Part shown: positions 50,967 through 59,458 of the stretch, piece after piece
How positions within the stretch are numbered: position 1 is the first letter of the stretch
Layout of the letters: the number at the start of each line of letters is the position of its first letter
Assembly: GCA_943371425.1 (NCBI GenBank)
Contig: CALRUR010000016.1
Location: forward strand, 1 to 59,458
From: CAJBVG01 sp943371425
GTDB lineage: Bacteria > Bacteroidota > Bacteroidia > Sphingobacteriales > Sphingobacteriaceae
Direction: 5' to 3'
Length of the DNA stretch: 59,458 nucleotides
The notes under the pieces: model-generated
The model's input: the letters and a program-made list of their open reading frames with translations, nothing else
Databases searched by the model: none
What the model was told of the DNA's origin: nothing
Position numbers and translations under genes: made by a program

Positions 50967-52757
50967 TTATCTGTTAATAACCAATTTTGAGCTTTTTACA
51001 GCATTACCCGATTGTACTTTAACTAAGTACACTCCATTTGCTTCAGAACTTAAATCGATGTTTAAATCTGTTGCAGTAACATTGTTTGCATCAATAGTTT
51101 TTACTGTTCTTCCTAATACGTCTGTAATAGTAACTGTATAATCAGCAGTTTCTGTGTGGCGAATTGCTACCGTAACATCATTATTTGCTGGGTTAGGATA
51201 TACATTAACATTTGCATCAAGCTTTTGGTTGTTTACACCAACTAACATAGAAGTTAATTCAATATCGTCTACTTTAAATGTTGGAGCCGAACCTGTAGAT
51301 CCAATGTGGAAACCTAAGTTATATAAACCTGTTGCTGGTATAGTTAAAGGAACCTTAACATAAGTATATCCTGTAGCCGTTGGGTTAGCAACTGCATATG
51401 TGCTAATTACCGCTAATGGGTTTGCATCCGAACCTACTGTTACTTCAAAGTTTTGAACAGTATTAACTGCACCTGGTCTGATGTAGAACGTTAAGGTATA
51501 GTTTGAATCTGCATTCAAGGTAACGCAATTAGAAAACAACCAATCATCGTTTGTTGCACTTGCCGCTTTACTTGCGCATGAAGTTCCTGTTCTTGGAGTT
51601 GCAGCAGAAAGAGTCCATGTGGCAGCATCCCCATCATTATCAAAAACAACCCAACCAGTTAAATCATCTGTTGCTTCGAACCCTTGTGTATAAGTAGGCT
51701 CCACTGCAATTGGTTGTACATTGTCTATAAGTGCAAATAACGAATCGTTTAATCCGTTTGCATCTCCTAAAATACTATCAACCCAGCTAATTAATAAATA
51801 CTGACCAACTGCCGAGAAATCTGCGGTGGTTGTAAACTCAATTCTTGCAGTTGCTCCAGAAGCTATGGTATCATTGTATTTTTGGCTTGCCGAAGAAATA
51901 ATGCTTACTCCATCGAATGTTAAATAATTAACATAAAAACCAGAAATGCTTTGTGCTCCGTTATTTTTTACAAAAGCTGCAATGGTATCTGTTGCAGATA
52001 AACCACAACCCGATTGTGTAAACTCTAGATCAACTAATTCAGCATCAAATGCTGGAGGTACATCTATAGAAACATCATCGATCATCCATGCGTAAGCACA
52101 ACCAGCTGTTGCACCTAAAGTGTTTGGACTAAAAAATTGGAAACGAATCCATACACTGTCTTGATTTGCTGCTACCGAGCTAATGTTTAATTCTTGTACA
52201 TCTGGGTTAATTGTAAAATCCAATGCACTGAAATCGTTGTTTGCTAAAGTTTCGTTTACTGCAAATTTTACCCAGTTAATGCTATCGCTAGATACATATA
52301 CAAAAGTACTATCAGCAAAACGACGGTAATATTGTTCGAATCTTAATAAAACTCCCGCTTGCGAATCTAAATTGATAGGAAACTTGGTGGTTAAATTTGT
52401 TACTTGGTTTCCAGAACAATCTAAATCCGAATCGAATAATGCGAAACCATTTAAAGCTGTAGTAGATGTTATCGCTGGAATTGCAAAGCCTCCTGCTGGT
52501 CCGTTTGTACCAATTACCCAAGAACCTGTTCCGTTTGGCGTAGAAATCACCCAATTGCTAGGTGTAGAAAAATCGTCGGTCCAAATTGGAGTTCTGTTTG
52601 CTGTTGCTTTTTTAGCCGATGATCTTTTAATAACATTACCTATTGGTTTTGTAATTTCAGAAGCATCATGTTTAATCTTGCTCGTTTGAGCGGCATCTTG
52701 CGCATTTACACCAAGTGCAAAAACTGAAGCAAGCGCTAATAAGTAGATTTTTTTCAT
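50967..52757 (-). CDS. T9SS cargo protein with choice-of-anchor J domains
   Basis: 596 aa from the ATG at 52757 (MKKIYLLALASVFALGVNAQ, a signal peptide); an in-frame ATG at 52790 lies within a hairpin and is unlikely. Two MAM-like/choice-of-anchor J (cleaved-adhesin) sections occur: WTDDFSTPSNWVIST...VSSDSINWVKFAVNE...MIDDVSIDVPP near 60-235, and YTQGFEATDDLTGWVVFDNDGD...VDDIELTSM near 355-510. A CARDB-like section lies between them. The sorting domain begins NVYPNPANNDVTVAI near residue 520. Probably a surface adhesin. Confidence 0.9.
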   Translation of the reverse strand: MKKIYLLALASVFALGVNAQDAAQTSKIKHDASEITKPIGNVIKRSSAKKATANRTPIWTDDFSTPSNWVISTPNGTGSWVIGTNGPAGGFAIPAITSTTALNGFALFDSDLDCSGNQVTNLTTKFPINLDSQAGVLLRFEQYYRRFADSTFVYVSSDSINWVKFAVNETLANNDFSALDFTINPDVQELNISSVAANQDSVWIRFQFFSPNTLGATAGCAYAWMIDDVSIDVPPAFDAELVDLEFTQSGCGLSATDTIAAFVKNNGAQSISGFYVNYLTFDGVSIISSASQKYNDTIASGATARIEFTTTADFSAVGQYLLISWVDSILGDANGLNDSLFALIDNVQPIAVEPTYTQGFEATDDLTGWVVFDNDGDAATWTLSAATPRTGTSCASKAASATNDDWLFSNCVTLNADSNYTLTFYIRPGAVNTVQNFEVTVGSDANPLAVISTYAVANPTATGYTYVKVPLTIPATGLYNLGFHIGSTGSAPTFKVDDIELTSMLVGVNNQKLDANVNVYPNPANNDVTVAIRHTETADYTVTITDVLGRTVKTIDANNVTATDLNIDLSSEANGVYLVKVQSGNAVKSSKLVINR

Positions 52758-52778
52758 AGAATTTAATAATTTGAATGT

Positions 52779-52807
52779 ACTTATAGGCAAAAATTGTGCC
52801 TATAAGT
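52779..52807 (-). promoter_or_regulatory. Hairpin between ffh and the T9SS adhesin gene
   Basis: ACTTATAGGC (52779-52788) pairs perfectly with GCCTATAAGT (52798-52807) over a 9-nt loop. It lies 28 nt past the ffh stop and 21 nt before the next gene's ATG and has no U-tract. It is either a 3' end structure of ffh or a leader hairpin of the T9SS gene. Confidence 0.65.
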
Positions 52808-52835
52808 GCGTTCTATGAATAAAAATCGTAATGAT

Positions 52836-54173
52836 TTATCTTTTTAAGCCCGCCATTGGGTTGTTTCGCATCATTTTCAATGGGTTACCGCCCCCATTAA
52901 ACATCTTCATCATTTTTTTCATGTCTTCAAATTGCTTTAGCAATTTGTTAACTTCTTCTACAGAACGACCACTTCCTTGTGCAATCCTTTTCTTTCTATT
53001 GCCGTTTATAAGCTCTGGTTGTTCTCTTTCTGTTGGGGTCATCGATTGTATAATGGCTTCAATGTGTTTAAAGGCGTCGTCGCTTATGTCTATGTCTTTT
53101 ACCATTTTACCCATGCCCGGTATCATTCCCATTAAGTCTTTTAAATTCCCCATTTTCTTAATCTGTTGTAATTGATTAAGGAAATCTGAAAAGTCGAACT
53201 GGTTTTTTCTTATTTTCTTTTGAAGCTTTGCAGCCTCTTCTTCGTCAAATTGTTGTTGAGCGCGTTCTACTAAGGAAACCACATCACCCATGCCCAATAT
53301 TCTTGATGCCATCCTATCCGGATAAAACACATCAATAGCTTCCATCTTCTCGCCAGTACCAATAAATTTAATGGGCTTATTTACTACCGCCTTTATGGTA
53401 ATGGCAGCACCCCCACGTGTATCACCATCTAATTTAGTTAATACAACTCCATCAAAATCTAACCTGTCATTAAATGCTTTTGCAGTGTTTACGGCATCCT
53501 GACCGGTCATTGCATCAACCACAAATAATATTTCGTTGGGTTTAATGCTCGACTTTACTCTCGCAATTTCATCCATCATTTGCTCATCAACTGCCAATCG
53601 GCCAGCAGTATCCACAATTACCACATTGCAATTTTTTGCTTTTGCTTGCTTAATCCCTTCTAATGCAATAGCTACGGGGTCTTTACTTTCGAAATCTGTA
53701 TGCGCAGGAACGCCAATTTGTTCAGACAATATTCTTAGTTGTTCAATTGCCGCGGGTCTGTATACGTCGGCGGCAACTAGCATTGGGCTCTTACCCTTTG
53801 ATTTTAAATAATTAGCAAGCTTACCAGAAAAGGTAGTTTTACCCGAACCTTGTAAACCAGCAATTAATATAATGCTTGGGTTCGATTTTAAATCTATTTC
53901 TTCTTGTGCACCACCCATTAATTCAACCAACTCGTCGTTAACAATTTTAATCATTAACTGGCTTGGCGAAATGGCGGTTAATACATTTGCACCTAAGGCT
54001 TTTTCTTTTACCTTATCTGTAAAGTCTTTCGCAATTTTATAGTTAACGTCGGCATCTAATAAGGCTTTACGTACCTCTTTTAAAGTTTCTGCAACGTTTA
54101 TTTCTGTAATTTTTCCTTGTCCCTTTAATACTTTAAAGGCCCTGTCTAACTTATCACTTAAATTATCAAACAT
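52836..54173 (-). CDS. ffh: Signal recognition particle protein Ffh
   Basis: 445 aa GTPase that targets ribosomes making membrane proteins to FtsY. N domain 1-90; G1 GLQGSGKTT at 106-114; DTAGRLAVDE near 190; TKLDGDTRGGAAI near 247; closing motif GTGEKMEAIDVFYPDRMASRILGMGD near 272-297. The Met-rich M domain (about 320-445, with MMKMFNGGGNPLKMMRNNPM) binds 4.5S RNA and signal peptides. It is a single gene with its own -7 box. Confidence 0.98.
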   Translation of the reverse strand: MFDNLSDKLDRAFKVLKGQGKITEINVAETLKEVRKALLDADVNYKIAKDFTDKVKEKALGANVLTAISPSQLMIKIVNDELVELMGGAQEEIDLKSNPSIILIAGLQGSGKTTFSGKLANYLKSKGKSPMLVAADVYRPAAIEQLRILSEQIGVPAHTDFESKDPVAIALEGIKQAKAKNCNVVIVDTAGRLAVDEQMMDEIARVKSSIKPNEILFVVDAMTGQDAVNTAKAFNDRLDFDGVVLTKLDGDTRGGAAITIKAVVNKPIKFIGTGEKMEAIDVFYPDRMASRILGMGDVVSLVERAQQQFDEEEAAKLQKKIRKNQFDFSDFLNQLQQIKKMGNLKDLMGMIPGMGKMVKDIDISDDAFKHIEAIIQSMTPTEREQPELINGNRKKRIAQGSGRSVEEVNKLLKQFEDMKKMMKMFNGGGNPLKMMRNNPMAGLKR

Positions 54174-54199
54174 CTTATTCTATACTAATTTGAAGACCA

Positions 54200-54207
54200 C
54201 AAAGTTA
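54200..54207 (-). promoter_or_regulatory. -7 box of ffh
   Basis: On the minus strand TAACTTTG is an exact TAnnTTTG match, 26 nt before the ffh ATG. Confidence 0.5.
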
Positions 54208-54232
54208 ATAAACATTCGTTCTTTTTAAACCC

Positions 54233-54607
54233 TTATCGCTTTTTCTTCTTTGTTTCATTTATTTTGATGGCTTGGTCCATGTAATATTTTAATATGTTTT
54301 CATCAAGCACATCGGCATTTTTAAAATATAATTTTCTAACCTGTTTGGTATCGGTAGACAACAGTTCGAATTTATCGTCGAACTTAAAACCTTGTGTAAA
54401 CCCGATAATTACGGTTTGTGTTTTTTTCTCGAAACTTAAATAACACAACGGACCATTAAACATGTAAAAGGGGCAATGGTATTTATAGACCTCTTGTATC
54501 CCATCATGGCTTTCTAATACAAAGTCTCGCATCACATCCATTATTAGGGCCTCTTCTGGCGCTAATTTGTGCACATACCTGTCTGCAGATGGATTCTTCT
54601 TTTTCAT
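54233..54607 (-). CDS. DUF1801 domain protein
   Basis: 124 aa from the ATG at 54607 (MKKKNPSADRYVHKLAPEEA); a TTG one codon upstream is not needed. It matches DUF1801 (YdhG-like, Fe-binding/frataxin-like by fold in some entries): VMRDFVLESHDGIQEVYKYHCPFYMF, LCYLSFEKKTQTVIIGF and DKFELLSTDTKQVRKLYF. Function unknown. It is divergent from rmuC with 60 nt between the starts. Confidence 0.85.
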   Translation of the reverse strand: MKKKNPSADRYVHKLAPEEALIMDVMRDFVLESHDGIQEVYKYHCPFYMFNGPLCYLSFEKKTQTVIIGFTQGFKFDDKFELLSTDTKQVRKLYFKNADVLDENILKYYMDQAIKINETKKKKR

Positions 54608-54667
54608 CAACTAAAAATAAATAAAATAGATGGATGTGGGGTAATTAGATTTCTTATTTTTGCTTCT

Positions 54668-56053
54668 ATGATGGAATTAATTTACTTGGCAGCAGGAGTA
54701 ATACTAGCAAGTATTGTGGCATATTTTTTTACGCGTCAGAAAAACACTACGGTGCTTACTAATGACGACGCTCTTTTAATTCAAAATTTACAAAAAGAAA
54801 TTGCGGTGTTAGAAGAAAAATATAAACAAGAACTGCTGAGTTCAGAAAAATATATTCAAGAGTTTAAAAATCAAATTTCTACTTTAACTTCAGAATTAAA
54901 AGAAGAACGCGCAAAGCTTGCAGAGGCAAACCAATCATTAGAAAGATCGCGCACCTATTACAAAGCACAAGAAGAAAAAATACAAGAACAAAAACAACAA
55001 ATTTCTGAGTTGCAAGAAAAACTAACCAAAGATTTTGAAATAATTGCAACTAAAATTTTAACAGAAAACTCTTCGAAATTTACAGAACAAAACAGAACAA
55101 ATTTAGATGGCATTTTAAACCCATTGAAAGAACGCATTAAAGATTTTGAAGAAAAGGTAGATAAGGCATACAAATCTGAATCGGCAGAACGCAACACTCT
55201 TAAAGGTACGATTGAGCAATTAATGCAATTGAACAAACAGATTTCTGTGGAAGCTACCAACCTCACAAATGCCTTAAAGGGCGATACCAAAACGCAAGGA
55301 AATTGGGGCGAGTTTGTGTTAGAAAAAATATTAGAAAGTTCGGGCTTAGTTGAAAACGAAAATTACACATTGCAAGGCAAAGGCATGGGCTTGGTAGACG
55401 AGGATGGCAATCGTTTTCAGCCAGACGTAATTATAAATTTACCAGATGAGAAACATTTAATAATCGACTCTAAGGTTTCATTGCTTGCTTACGAAAAGTT
55501 GTTGAGTTCAGAAACAGAATCAGACAGAGAACGATATATTAAAGAACATGTAACTTCTATAAGAGCACACGTACAAGGCTTGAGTAGCAAAAAATATCAG
55601 AATTTATATGGCATAAATTCTCCAGATTTTGTGTTGCTATTTATCCCTATCGAATCGTCGTTTAGCATGGCTTCTCAATACGATAAAGAGTTGTTTGAAT
55701 TTGCTTGGTCGAAAAGAATTGTATTGGTAAGCCCATCAACACTTTTAGCCACACTTAAAACAGTAGCATCTGTTTGGAATCAAGAAAAACAAACTAAAAA
55801 TGCGGTAGACATTGCAAACAAAGCTGGTTTATTATATGATAAATTCCATGGATTTGTGGAAGATCTTAAAAAAATTGGAGTTAATATAGACCGTGCAAAA
55901 GAAAGCTACGATCAAGCCTATAATAAATTGCACGAAGGCAAAGGAAGTTTAACCTCAAGGGTAGAGTCCTTGAAAAAACTTGGGGCCAAAACTCAAAAAC
56001 AAATCGACAAATCTTTAATAGACGATCAGTTAAACGAAGAAGAAGAAGAGTAA
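54668..56053 (+). CDS. rmuC: RmuC family DNA recombination protein
   Basis: 461 aa from the ATG at 54668 (MMELIYLAAGVILASIVAYFF); an adjacent second ATG at 54671 is equally possible. One N-terminal membrane helix, a long coiled coil (about 35-150, rich in Glu/Lys/Gln) and the RmuC nuclease-like core: GNWGEFVLEKILESSGL, QPDVIINLPDEKHLIIDSKVSLLAYE and DFVLLFIPIESSF. The family restricts inversions at short repeats; recent work links it to plasmid or recombination control. It ends in EEEEE and is followed at once by the acyltransferase gene. Confidence 0.94.
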   Translation: MMELIYLAAGVILASIVAYFFTRQKNTTVLTNDDALLIQNLQKEIAVLEEKYKQELLSSEKYIQEFKNQISTLTSELKEERAKLAEANQSLERSRTYYKAQEEKIQEQKQQISELQEKLTKDFEIIATKILTENSSKFTEQNRTNLDGILNPLKERIKDFEEKVDKAYKSESAERNTLKGTIEQLMQLNKQISVEATNLTNALKGDTKTQGNWGEFVLEKILESSGLVENENYTLQGKGMGLVDEDGNRFQPDVIINLPDEKHLIIDSKVSLLAYEKLLSSETESDRERYIKEHVTSIRAHVQGLSSKKYQNLYGINSPDFVLLFIPIESSFSMASQYDKELFEFAWSKRIVLVSPSTLLATLKTVASVWNQEKQTKNAVDIANKAGLLYDKFHGFVEDLKKIGVNIDRAKESYDQAYNKLHEGKGSLTSRVESLKKLGAKTQKQIDKSLIDDQLNEEEEE

Positions 56054-56054
56054 A

Positions 56055-57149
56055 ATGAAAAAACTTTTCGCAAGCATTTTACCCGAACAAAAAACCAGAG
56101 TTGAAGGCTTAGATTTATTGCGTGCCATTGCAATAGTATTGGTAGTGGTTTACCATGGATACGCTTTTATTAGTCCTTATTTCCCATCTGTTGGTATGTT
56201 GTTTTTTATGGGCTTTTGGGGTGTAGAATTTTTCTTTGTGTTAAGTGGCTTTTTGGTGGGCGGTATCTTCATTAGATCTTTTCAAAACTCCACTAAAATA
56301 GATATTACCTTTCTGTTAAATTTTTGGAAACGAAGATGGAAGCGCACCATTCCAATCTATTTAATAGTGTTGCTGCTCAGTTACTTTTTTCTAACCCTCT
56401 ACTATAAATTAGATTTCGATTTTCCTTATCTATATTTTACATTCTCACAAAACTTGTGGTATATACACCCTCGCTTTTTTCCAGAAGCATGGAGCTTAGC
56501 TGTTGAAGAGTGGTTTTATATTAGTTTACCATTGTTGTTTTTATTCTTCCATCTCTTTATAAAAAACAAAACATCAAAAAACATTTTAGCTATCATTTTA
56601 ATTTCCATTGCAATTTTTACAAGCATCCGGCTGTTATTATTAAACAATAATTTCGATTTGGTTTACTGGGATTTTAATGTGCGTAAAATTGTGTTATATC
56701 GTTTAGATGCTATATTATACGGTGTTCTAGCTTATCAATTATATTCTGTTTACCAATCCTTTTTTATCAAATACCGTTATTTGTTTTTGGTTATGGGTTT
56801 GCTAGGATTGTTTTTGTCTTACTATTTTTTTCATCAAAAAACCTATTCGATTTTTAGCAATGTTTTTTTTCTAAGCTCAACCAGTTTGTCAATAGCATTA
56901 TGTGTGCCGTATTTTTATAATTTTAAATTTAGTGAAGCTTGGTTGAGAAGTTTTATAACAGTGGTTTCTGTTACTTCTTATTCAATGTATTTAATTCATT
57001 ATACCATTATTTTTCGTGTATTTAATACGGGTTTAATAACTCAAAATTTAACACACGCCAGTATTATTTTCTTTTTGTATTTGCTAACGGTGCTTATTAG
57101 TTCAGTGTTGGTATATCGCTTTGTAGAGAAGCCTGTTTCTGGCCGTTAA
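56055..57149 (+). CDS. Acyltransferase 3 family membrane protein
   Basis: 364 aa with about ten helices. LDLLRAIAIVLVVVYHGYAF near 19-38 holds the Arg and His of the family's R-x10-H motif; FWGVEFFFVLSGFLVGG and NFWKRRWKRTIPIYL follow, then WSLAVEEWFYISLPLL near 145-160. Such proteins O-acylate sugars of the cell surface. The acceptor is unknown. It starts 1 nt after the rmuC stop, so the two are co-translated. Confidence 0.92.
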   Translation: MKKLFASILPEQKTRVEGLDLLRAIAIVLVVVYHGYAFISPYFPSVGMLFFMGFWGVEFFFVLSGFLVGGIFIRSFQNSTKIDITFLLNFWKRRWKRTIPIYLIVLLLSYFFLTLYYKLDFDFPYLYFTFSQNLWYIHPRFFPEAWSLAVEEWFYISLPLLFLFFHLFIKNKTSKNILAIILISIAIFTSIRLLLLNNNFDLVYWDFNVRKIVLYRLDAILYGVLAYQLYSVYQSFFIKYRYLFLVMGLLGLFLSYYFFHQKTYSIFSNVFFLSSTSLSIALCVPYFYNFKFSEAWLRSFITVVSVTSYSMYLIHYTIIFRVFNTGLITQNLTHASIIFFLYLLTVLISSVLVYRFVEKPVSGR

Positions 57150-57157
57150 ATGCAAAA

Positions 57158-57186
57158 AAAAGCCCGAGTTTTCACCCGGGCTTTTC
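57158..57186. terminator. Terminator between acyltransferase and T9SS esterase genes
   Basis: AAGCCCG pairs with CGGGCTT across a 10-nt partly complementary middle, with A-run and T-run flanks. It can serve both convergent genes. Confidence 0.85.
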
Positions 57187-57202
57187 AAATTAATTATTTG
57201 GT

Positions 57203-58669
57203 TTACTTGTTGATTATTATTTTTTCAACTCTTGTTTCTGAGCCACTGTTAATTCTAACGAAATAGAATCCGTTATTTAAACCAGCAGTTTCAATTACTT
57301 TAGAAGAAACATTAATGTTTTTCTCTTCTAATACAACTCTTCCCATTGCATCAACCACTGCCACATTGTAAACCTCATTGTTTAATGAAGGTATTTCAAT
57401 AGTGAAGCTTGAAGTTACTGGGTTAGGGTATAATTTTACGTTTTCTTTCGCTAAAGTGTTAACACCTACGTTTAAGTCGAATAAAATTCTTTTCATACGT
57501 GGAGCAAAAAATCCTTGAACAGTATCAATGTATAACATTGCTCTGCCTTTAGACATTAATGGGTTCGAAGCTTTACCATTTGCATCAAATGGATCTGCTG
57601 GATCCCACCACTCCCAAGGTCCACTTGCATTTGCAGCTCCGTTTATACGGAACAATGCAGGAATACCTTCGTTGTAGTTATTAGCCGCTGTAGTATAAGG
57701 ATCGTTAAATGCAGGCGATTTTAAATCGTTGTTTACACCTAATCTATCTGCTCTACGAGAAATATCTCTAGCACCACTTACTTCTACCACAAACAATGGA
57801 GGATTAGTACCCGGTACAAATACACCACCTGTTGTGTATGGTGCAAAAGGATCTAATTTACCTTGTATACTTACAATTGGAGCATCACCAGCTTCTAGCC
57901 ATGATGAATCGCCCATTGCACCACCAAAGTTTACTACCATGTTTGCTTTTGAAGAATAACCCAAATAGTTATCGCCTTTGTTAGCAACTGGGTTACCACC
58001 AAAACCATCAAAATCACCAGTAATTTGTGGATTCACATAAGGTGTATTGTTAGTTTGGTTAATAAATTTTTGCAATTGGATTTCTGATAATTTATTAAGT
58101 GTTACACTAGCTAAGGCTACATAACCTCCAGAACCTTGACCGCAAATTACAATTCTGTTTGTATCTACTTTGTATGTTCCTGGGTTAGTTGCACCCATAA
58201 AACGGAAGTAGCGAATTGCTGTTTTTGTGTCTTGCATTGCACGGTAAACCGCGTTTAAAATGGTACCTGTACGTGTATCTTGGTCGCCTTGTGGGTTCCA
58301 ACCAGTACGGTAAGCAACTGCTGCAACAGCATATCCTTTACTAGCAAATTGTTTACACATTTCTACAGCAGTACTGTCTGTTTTAGAACCTGTAGGCAAT
58401 TGGTTAATGCCTTTAGGTAAAAAACTACCTGTGTGTAAATAAATAACTAAGGGACGTGCGGTTGATGTATCGCCTTCTGGCTCGTAAAAATCAAGCCTTA
58501 GGTCTGATAATACTGGCTGACCAGTTAGTACCGAAAAGTTTTGTCCGAAAACAACATTTGAGGTTGTTTTAATTTGCGGAAAAACATTCGTTACATAACG
58601 TTGGGCCATTGCGTTCGTTGCGAATAACGATGCGGCTACCAGCGATAAAATTTGTAAACGTTTTTTCAT
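57203..58669 (-). CDS. T9SS-exported alpha/beta hydrolase (esterase-like)
   Basis: 488 aa from the ATG at 58669 (MKKRLQILSLVAASLFATNAMAQ, a signal peptide); an in-frame ATG at 58726 adds 19 residues. The hydrolase fold shows LVIYLHTGSFLPKG (oxyanion strand; HTGS instead of HGGG), YAVAAVAYRTGW, and the nucleophile elbow ICGQGSGGYVALAS near 170-184. An Asp near APIVSIQGKLDPFAPY is a candidate second triad residue. The sorting domain begins KLYPNPVTSSFTIEI near residue 415. Probably a surface or released esterase. It lies 15 nt or so downstream of a TonB-dependent receptor. Confidence 0.88.
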   Translation of the reverse strand: MKKRLQILSLVAASLFATNAMAQRYVTNVFPQIKTTSNVVFGQNFSVLTGQPVLSDLRLDFYEPEGDTSTARPLVIYLHTGSFLPKGINQLPTGSKTDSTAVEMCKQFASKGYAVAAVAYRTGWNPQGDQDTRTGTILNAVYRAMQDTKTAIRYFRFMGATNPGTYKVDTNRIVICGQGSGGYVALASVTLNKLSEIQLQKFINQTNNTPYVNPQITGDFDGFGGNPVANKGDNYLGYSSKANMVVNFGGAMGDSSWLEAGDAPIVSIQGKLDPFAPYTTGGVFVPGTNPPLFVVEVSGARDISRRADRLGVNNDLKSPAFNDPYTTAANNYNEGIPALFRINGAANASGPWEWWDPADPFDANGKASNPLMSKGRAMLYIDTVQGFFAPRMKRILFDLNVGVNTLAKENVKLYPNPVTSSFTIEIPSLNNEVYNVAVVDAMGRVVLEEKNINVSSKVIETAGLNNGFYFVRINSGSETRVEKIIINK

Positions 58670-58740
58670 AAAATTGGGATTTAAAATTAATTTATATAAA
58701 TATATAGATTTTGATACAAAAAGCAATTTAGTTCATTTAT

Positions 58741-59458
58741 TTATTTATTCTTAGCTAAATCGTAAGTTACAGAAAAATAAGCCAATCTTCCCACATATGG
58801 TCCACCATAAACTTGTAGGCTTTTCTTATTAAATAGGTTTGAAGCACCCAATTTAAAGGTTGTGTTAATTTTTGGCACACTTTTGCTTATCTGTGCATCA
58901 AACATATCATACGTTGGTACAAATCCTGTAAACTGTGGCGAACCCTCAAACACAAATCCTTGGATCCATTTGTAGTTTACACTAAAGCTCCAGTTTTTAA
59001 TATGCACAGGGCCCACATATCTATCAATGTCTCTTCCAGAAATACCAATGTTAAACTTGTGCTCTGGAGTATTAAATGCGGGAATTATTTCATCGTCAGA
59101 TCCTCTTAAATCCAAAATATTCCAAGAGTAATTTCCTGTTAGTGAATAGAAGTTCTTGAAGAAATAAGTTAAGCCAACAGAAAAACCTTGTGTATACACA
59201 ACGTCTTTTGCGTTTGCAGATACCCTATATGCTTGTGCTGTATAAACTCTTTTAAGTGCTGTATCTATTTCTGTTGCTACTCCAATTTTATATCCAATAA
59301 AATCTGTGTATGCACTAAAATAATAACTTGCATCTACAAATAAACTGTTAAACAAAGTAGTTCTGTACCCAAATTCTATCGACCTAACTTTTTCTGGTTG
59401 AACAGGATCCACATTAAAATAATCAAGTGTATCTAGTTTTTGTGAATTAAAGAAATCA
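58741..59458 (-). CDS. TonB-dependent receptor, C-terminal part (continues past window end)
   Basis: The reading frame is open to the last base, so only the last 238 residues are seen. They show the C-terminal barrel of a receptor: VDPVQPEKVRSIEFGYRTTLFNSLFVDASYYFSAYTDFIGYK, alternating strands, and SNLFNKKSLQVYGGPYVGRLAYFSVTYDL at the end. It imports an unknown ligand through the outer membrane. Plug domain and TonB box are outside the window. Confidence 0.88.
   Translation of the reverse strand, partial: DFFNSQKLDTLDYFNVDPVQPEKVRSIEFGYRTTLFNSLFVDASYYFSAYTDFIGYKIGVATEIDTALKRVYTAQAYRVSANAKDVVYTQGFSVGLTYFFKNFYSLTGNYSWNILDLRGSDDEIIPAFNTPEHKFNIGISGRDIDRYVGPVHIKNWSFSVNYKWIQGFVFEGSPQFTGFVPTYDMFDAQISKSVPKINTTFKLGASNLFNKKSLQVYGGPYVGRLAYFSVTYDLAKNK

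Noticed and set aside
1..59458. tRNA, rRNA, CRISPR arrays, IS elements, prophage or toxin-antitoxin genes
   Set aside because: Reading every intergenic stretch showed no cloverleaf, spaced direct-repeat array, transposase or integrase.

Overview
The window is a low-GC, gene-dense stretch of a Bacteroidota chromosome. The evidence is seven secreted proteins with C-terminal type IX secretion (T9SS) sorting domains (most with a PNP motif about 75 residues from the end), DUF5686 and TonB-dependent-receptor outer-membrane proteins, a SdhC-SdhA-SdhB succinate dehydrogenase of the Bacteroidota kind, -7 promoter boxes of the form TAnnTTTG, and no obvious Shine-Dalgarno sequences. The genus cannot be told from the sequence. 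No rRNA, tRNA, CRISPR array, transposase, integrase or phage gene was seen.

Layout. 0-6.4 kb: pckA; a three-gene minus-strand operon (LTA-synthase-like sulfatase, lipid kinase, SUI1/YciH); metK behind a SAM-II riboswitch. 6.4-18.5 kb: S9 peptidase, an unlisted 39-aa membrane peptide, DUF5686 protein, NUDIX hydrolase, M1 peptidase, Pif1-like helicase, xseA/xseB, a small secreted metallopeptidase and a TonB-C-terminal protein. 18.5-22.6 kb: succinate dehydrogenase operon sdhC-sdhA-sdhB, interrupted by a four-helix-bundle gene flanked by inverted heptad repeats. 22.8-32.6 kb: four T9SS cargo proteins, a rhomboid protease and a lipoprotein. 32.6-37.1 kb: a cyanophycin locus with synthetase cphA divergent from cyanophycinase cphB and an isoaspartyl peptidase/asparaginase. 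37.2-46.6 kb: SDR and FAD enzymes, Zn-peptidase, apaG, dusB, a CPBP protease-DUF2007-cdsA-psd membrane-lipid operon, a Cys-rich secreted mini-protein, a T9SS protein and MscS. 46.6-54.6 kb: an amino-acid dehydrogenase and the rpsP-rimM-(extra gene)-trmD-rplS translation operon, a T9SS adhesin-like protein, ffh and DUF1801. 54.6-59.5 kb: rmuC, an acyltransferase, a T9SS esterase-like protein and the 3' part of a TonB-dependent receptor.

Most notable: (i) the four-helix-bundle gene inside the sdh operon, bounded by inward-pointing 7-nt-period AGAAA repeats, together with three cargo-free intergenic palindromes (18.5, 37.2 and 40.05 kb) also built of short repeated words, two of them exact heptads. 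This could be a mobile or RNA-structure system that I cannot match to a named family. (ii) The complete cyanophycin storage/mobilisation locus. (iii) SAM-II control of metK. (iv) Leader hairpins lying exactly at predicted transcription starts of rpsP and rplS, and a predicted leaderless trmD.
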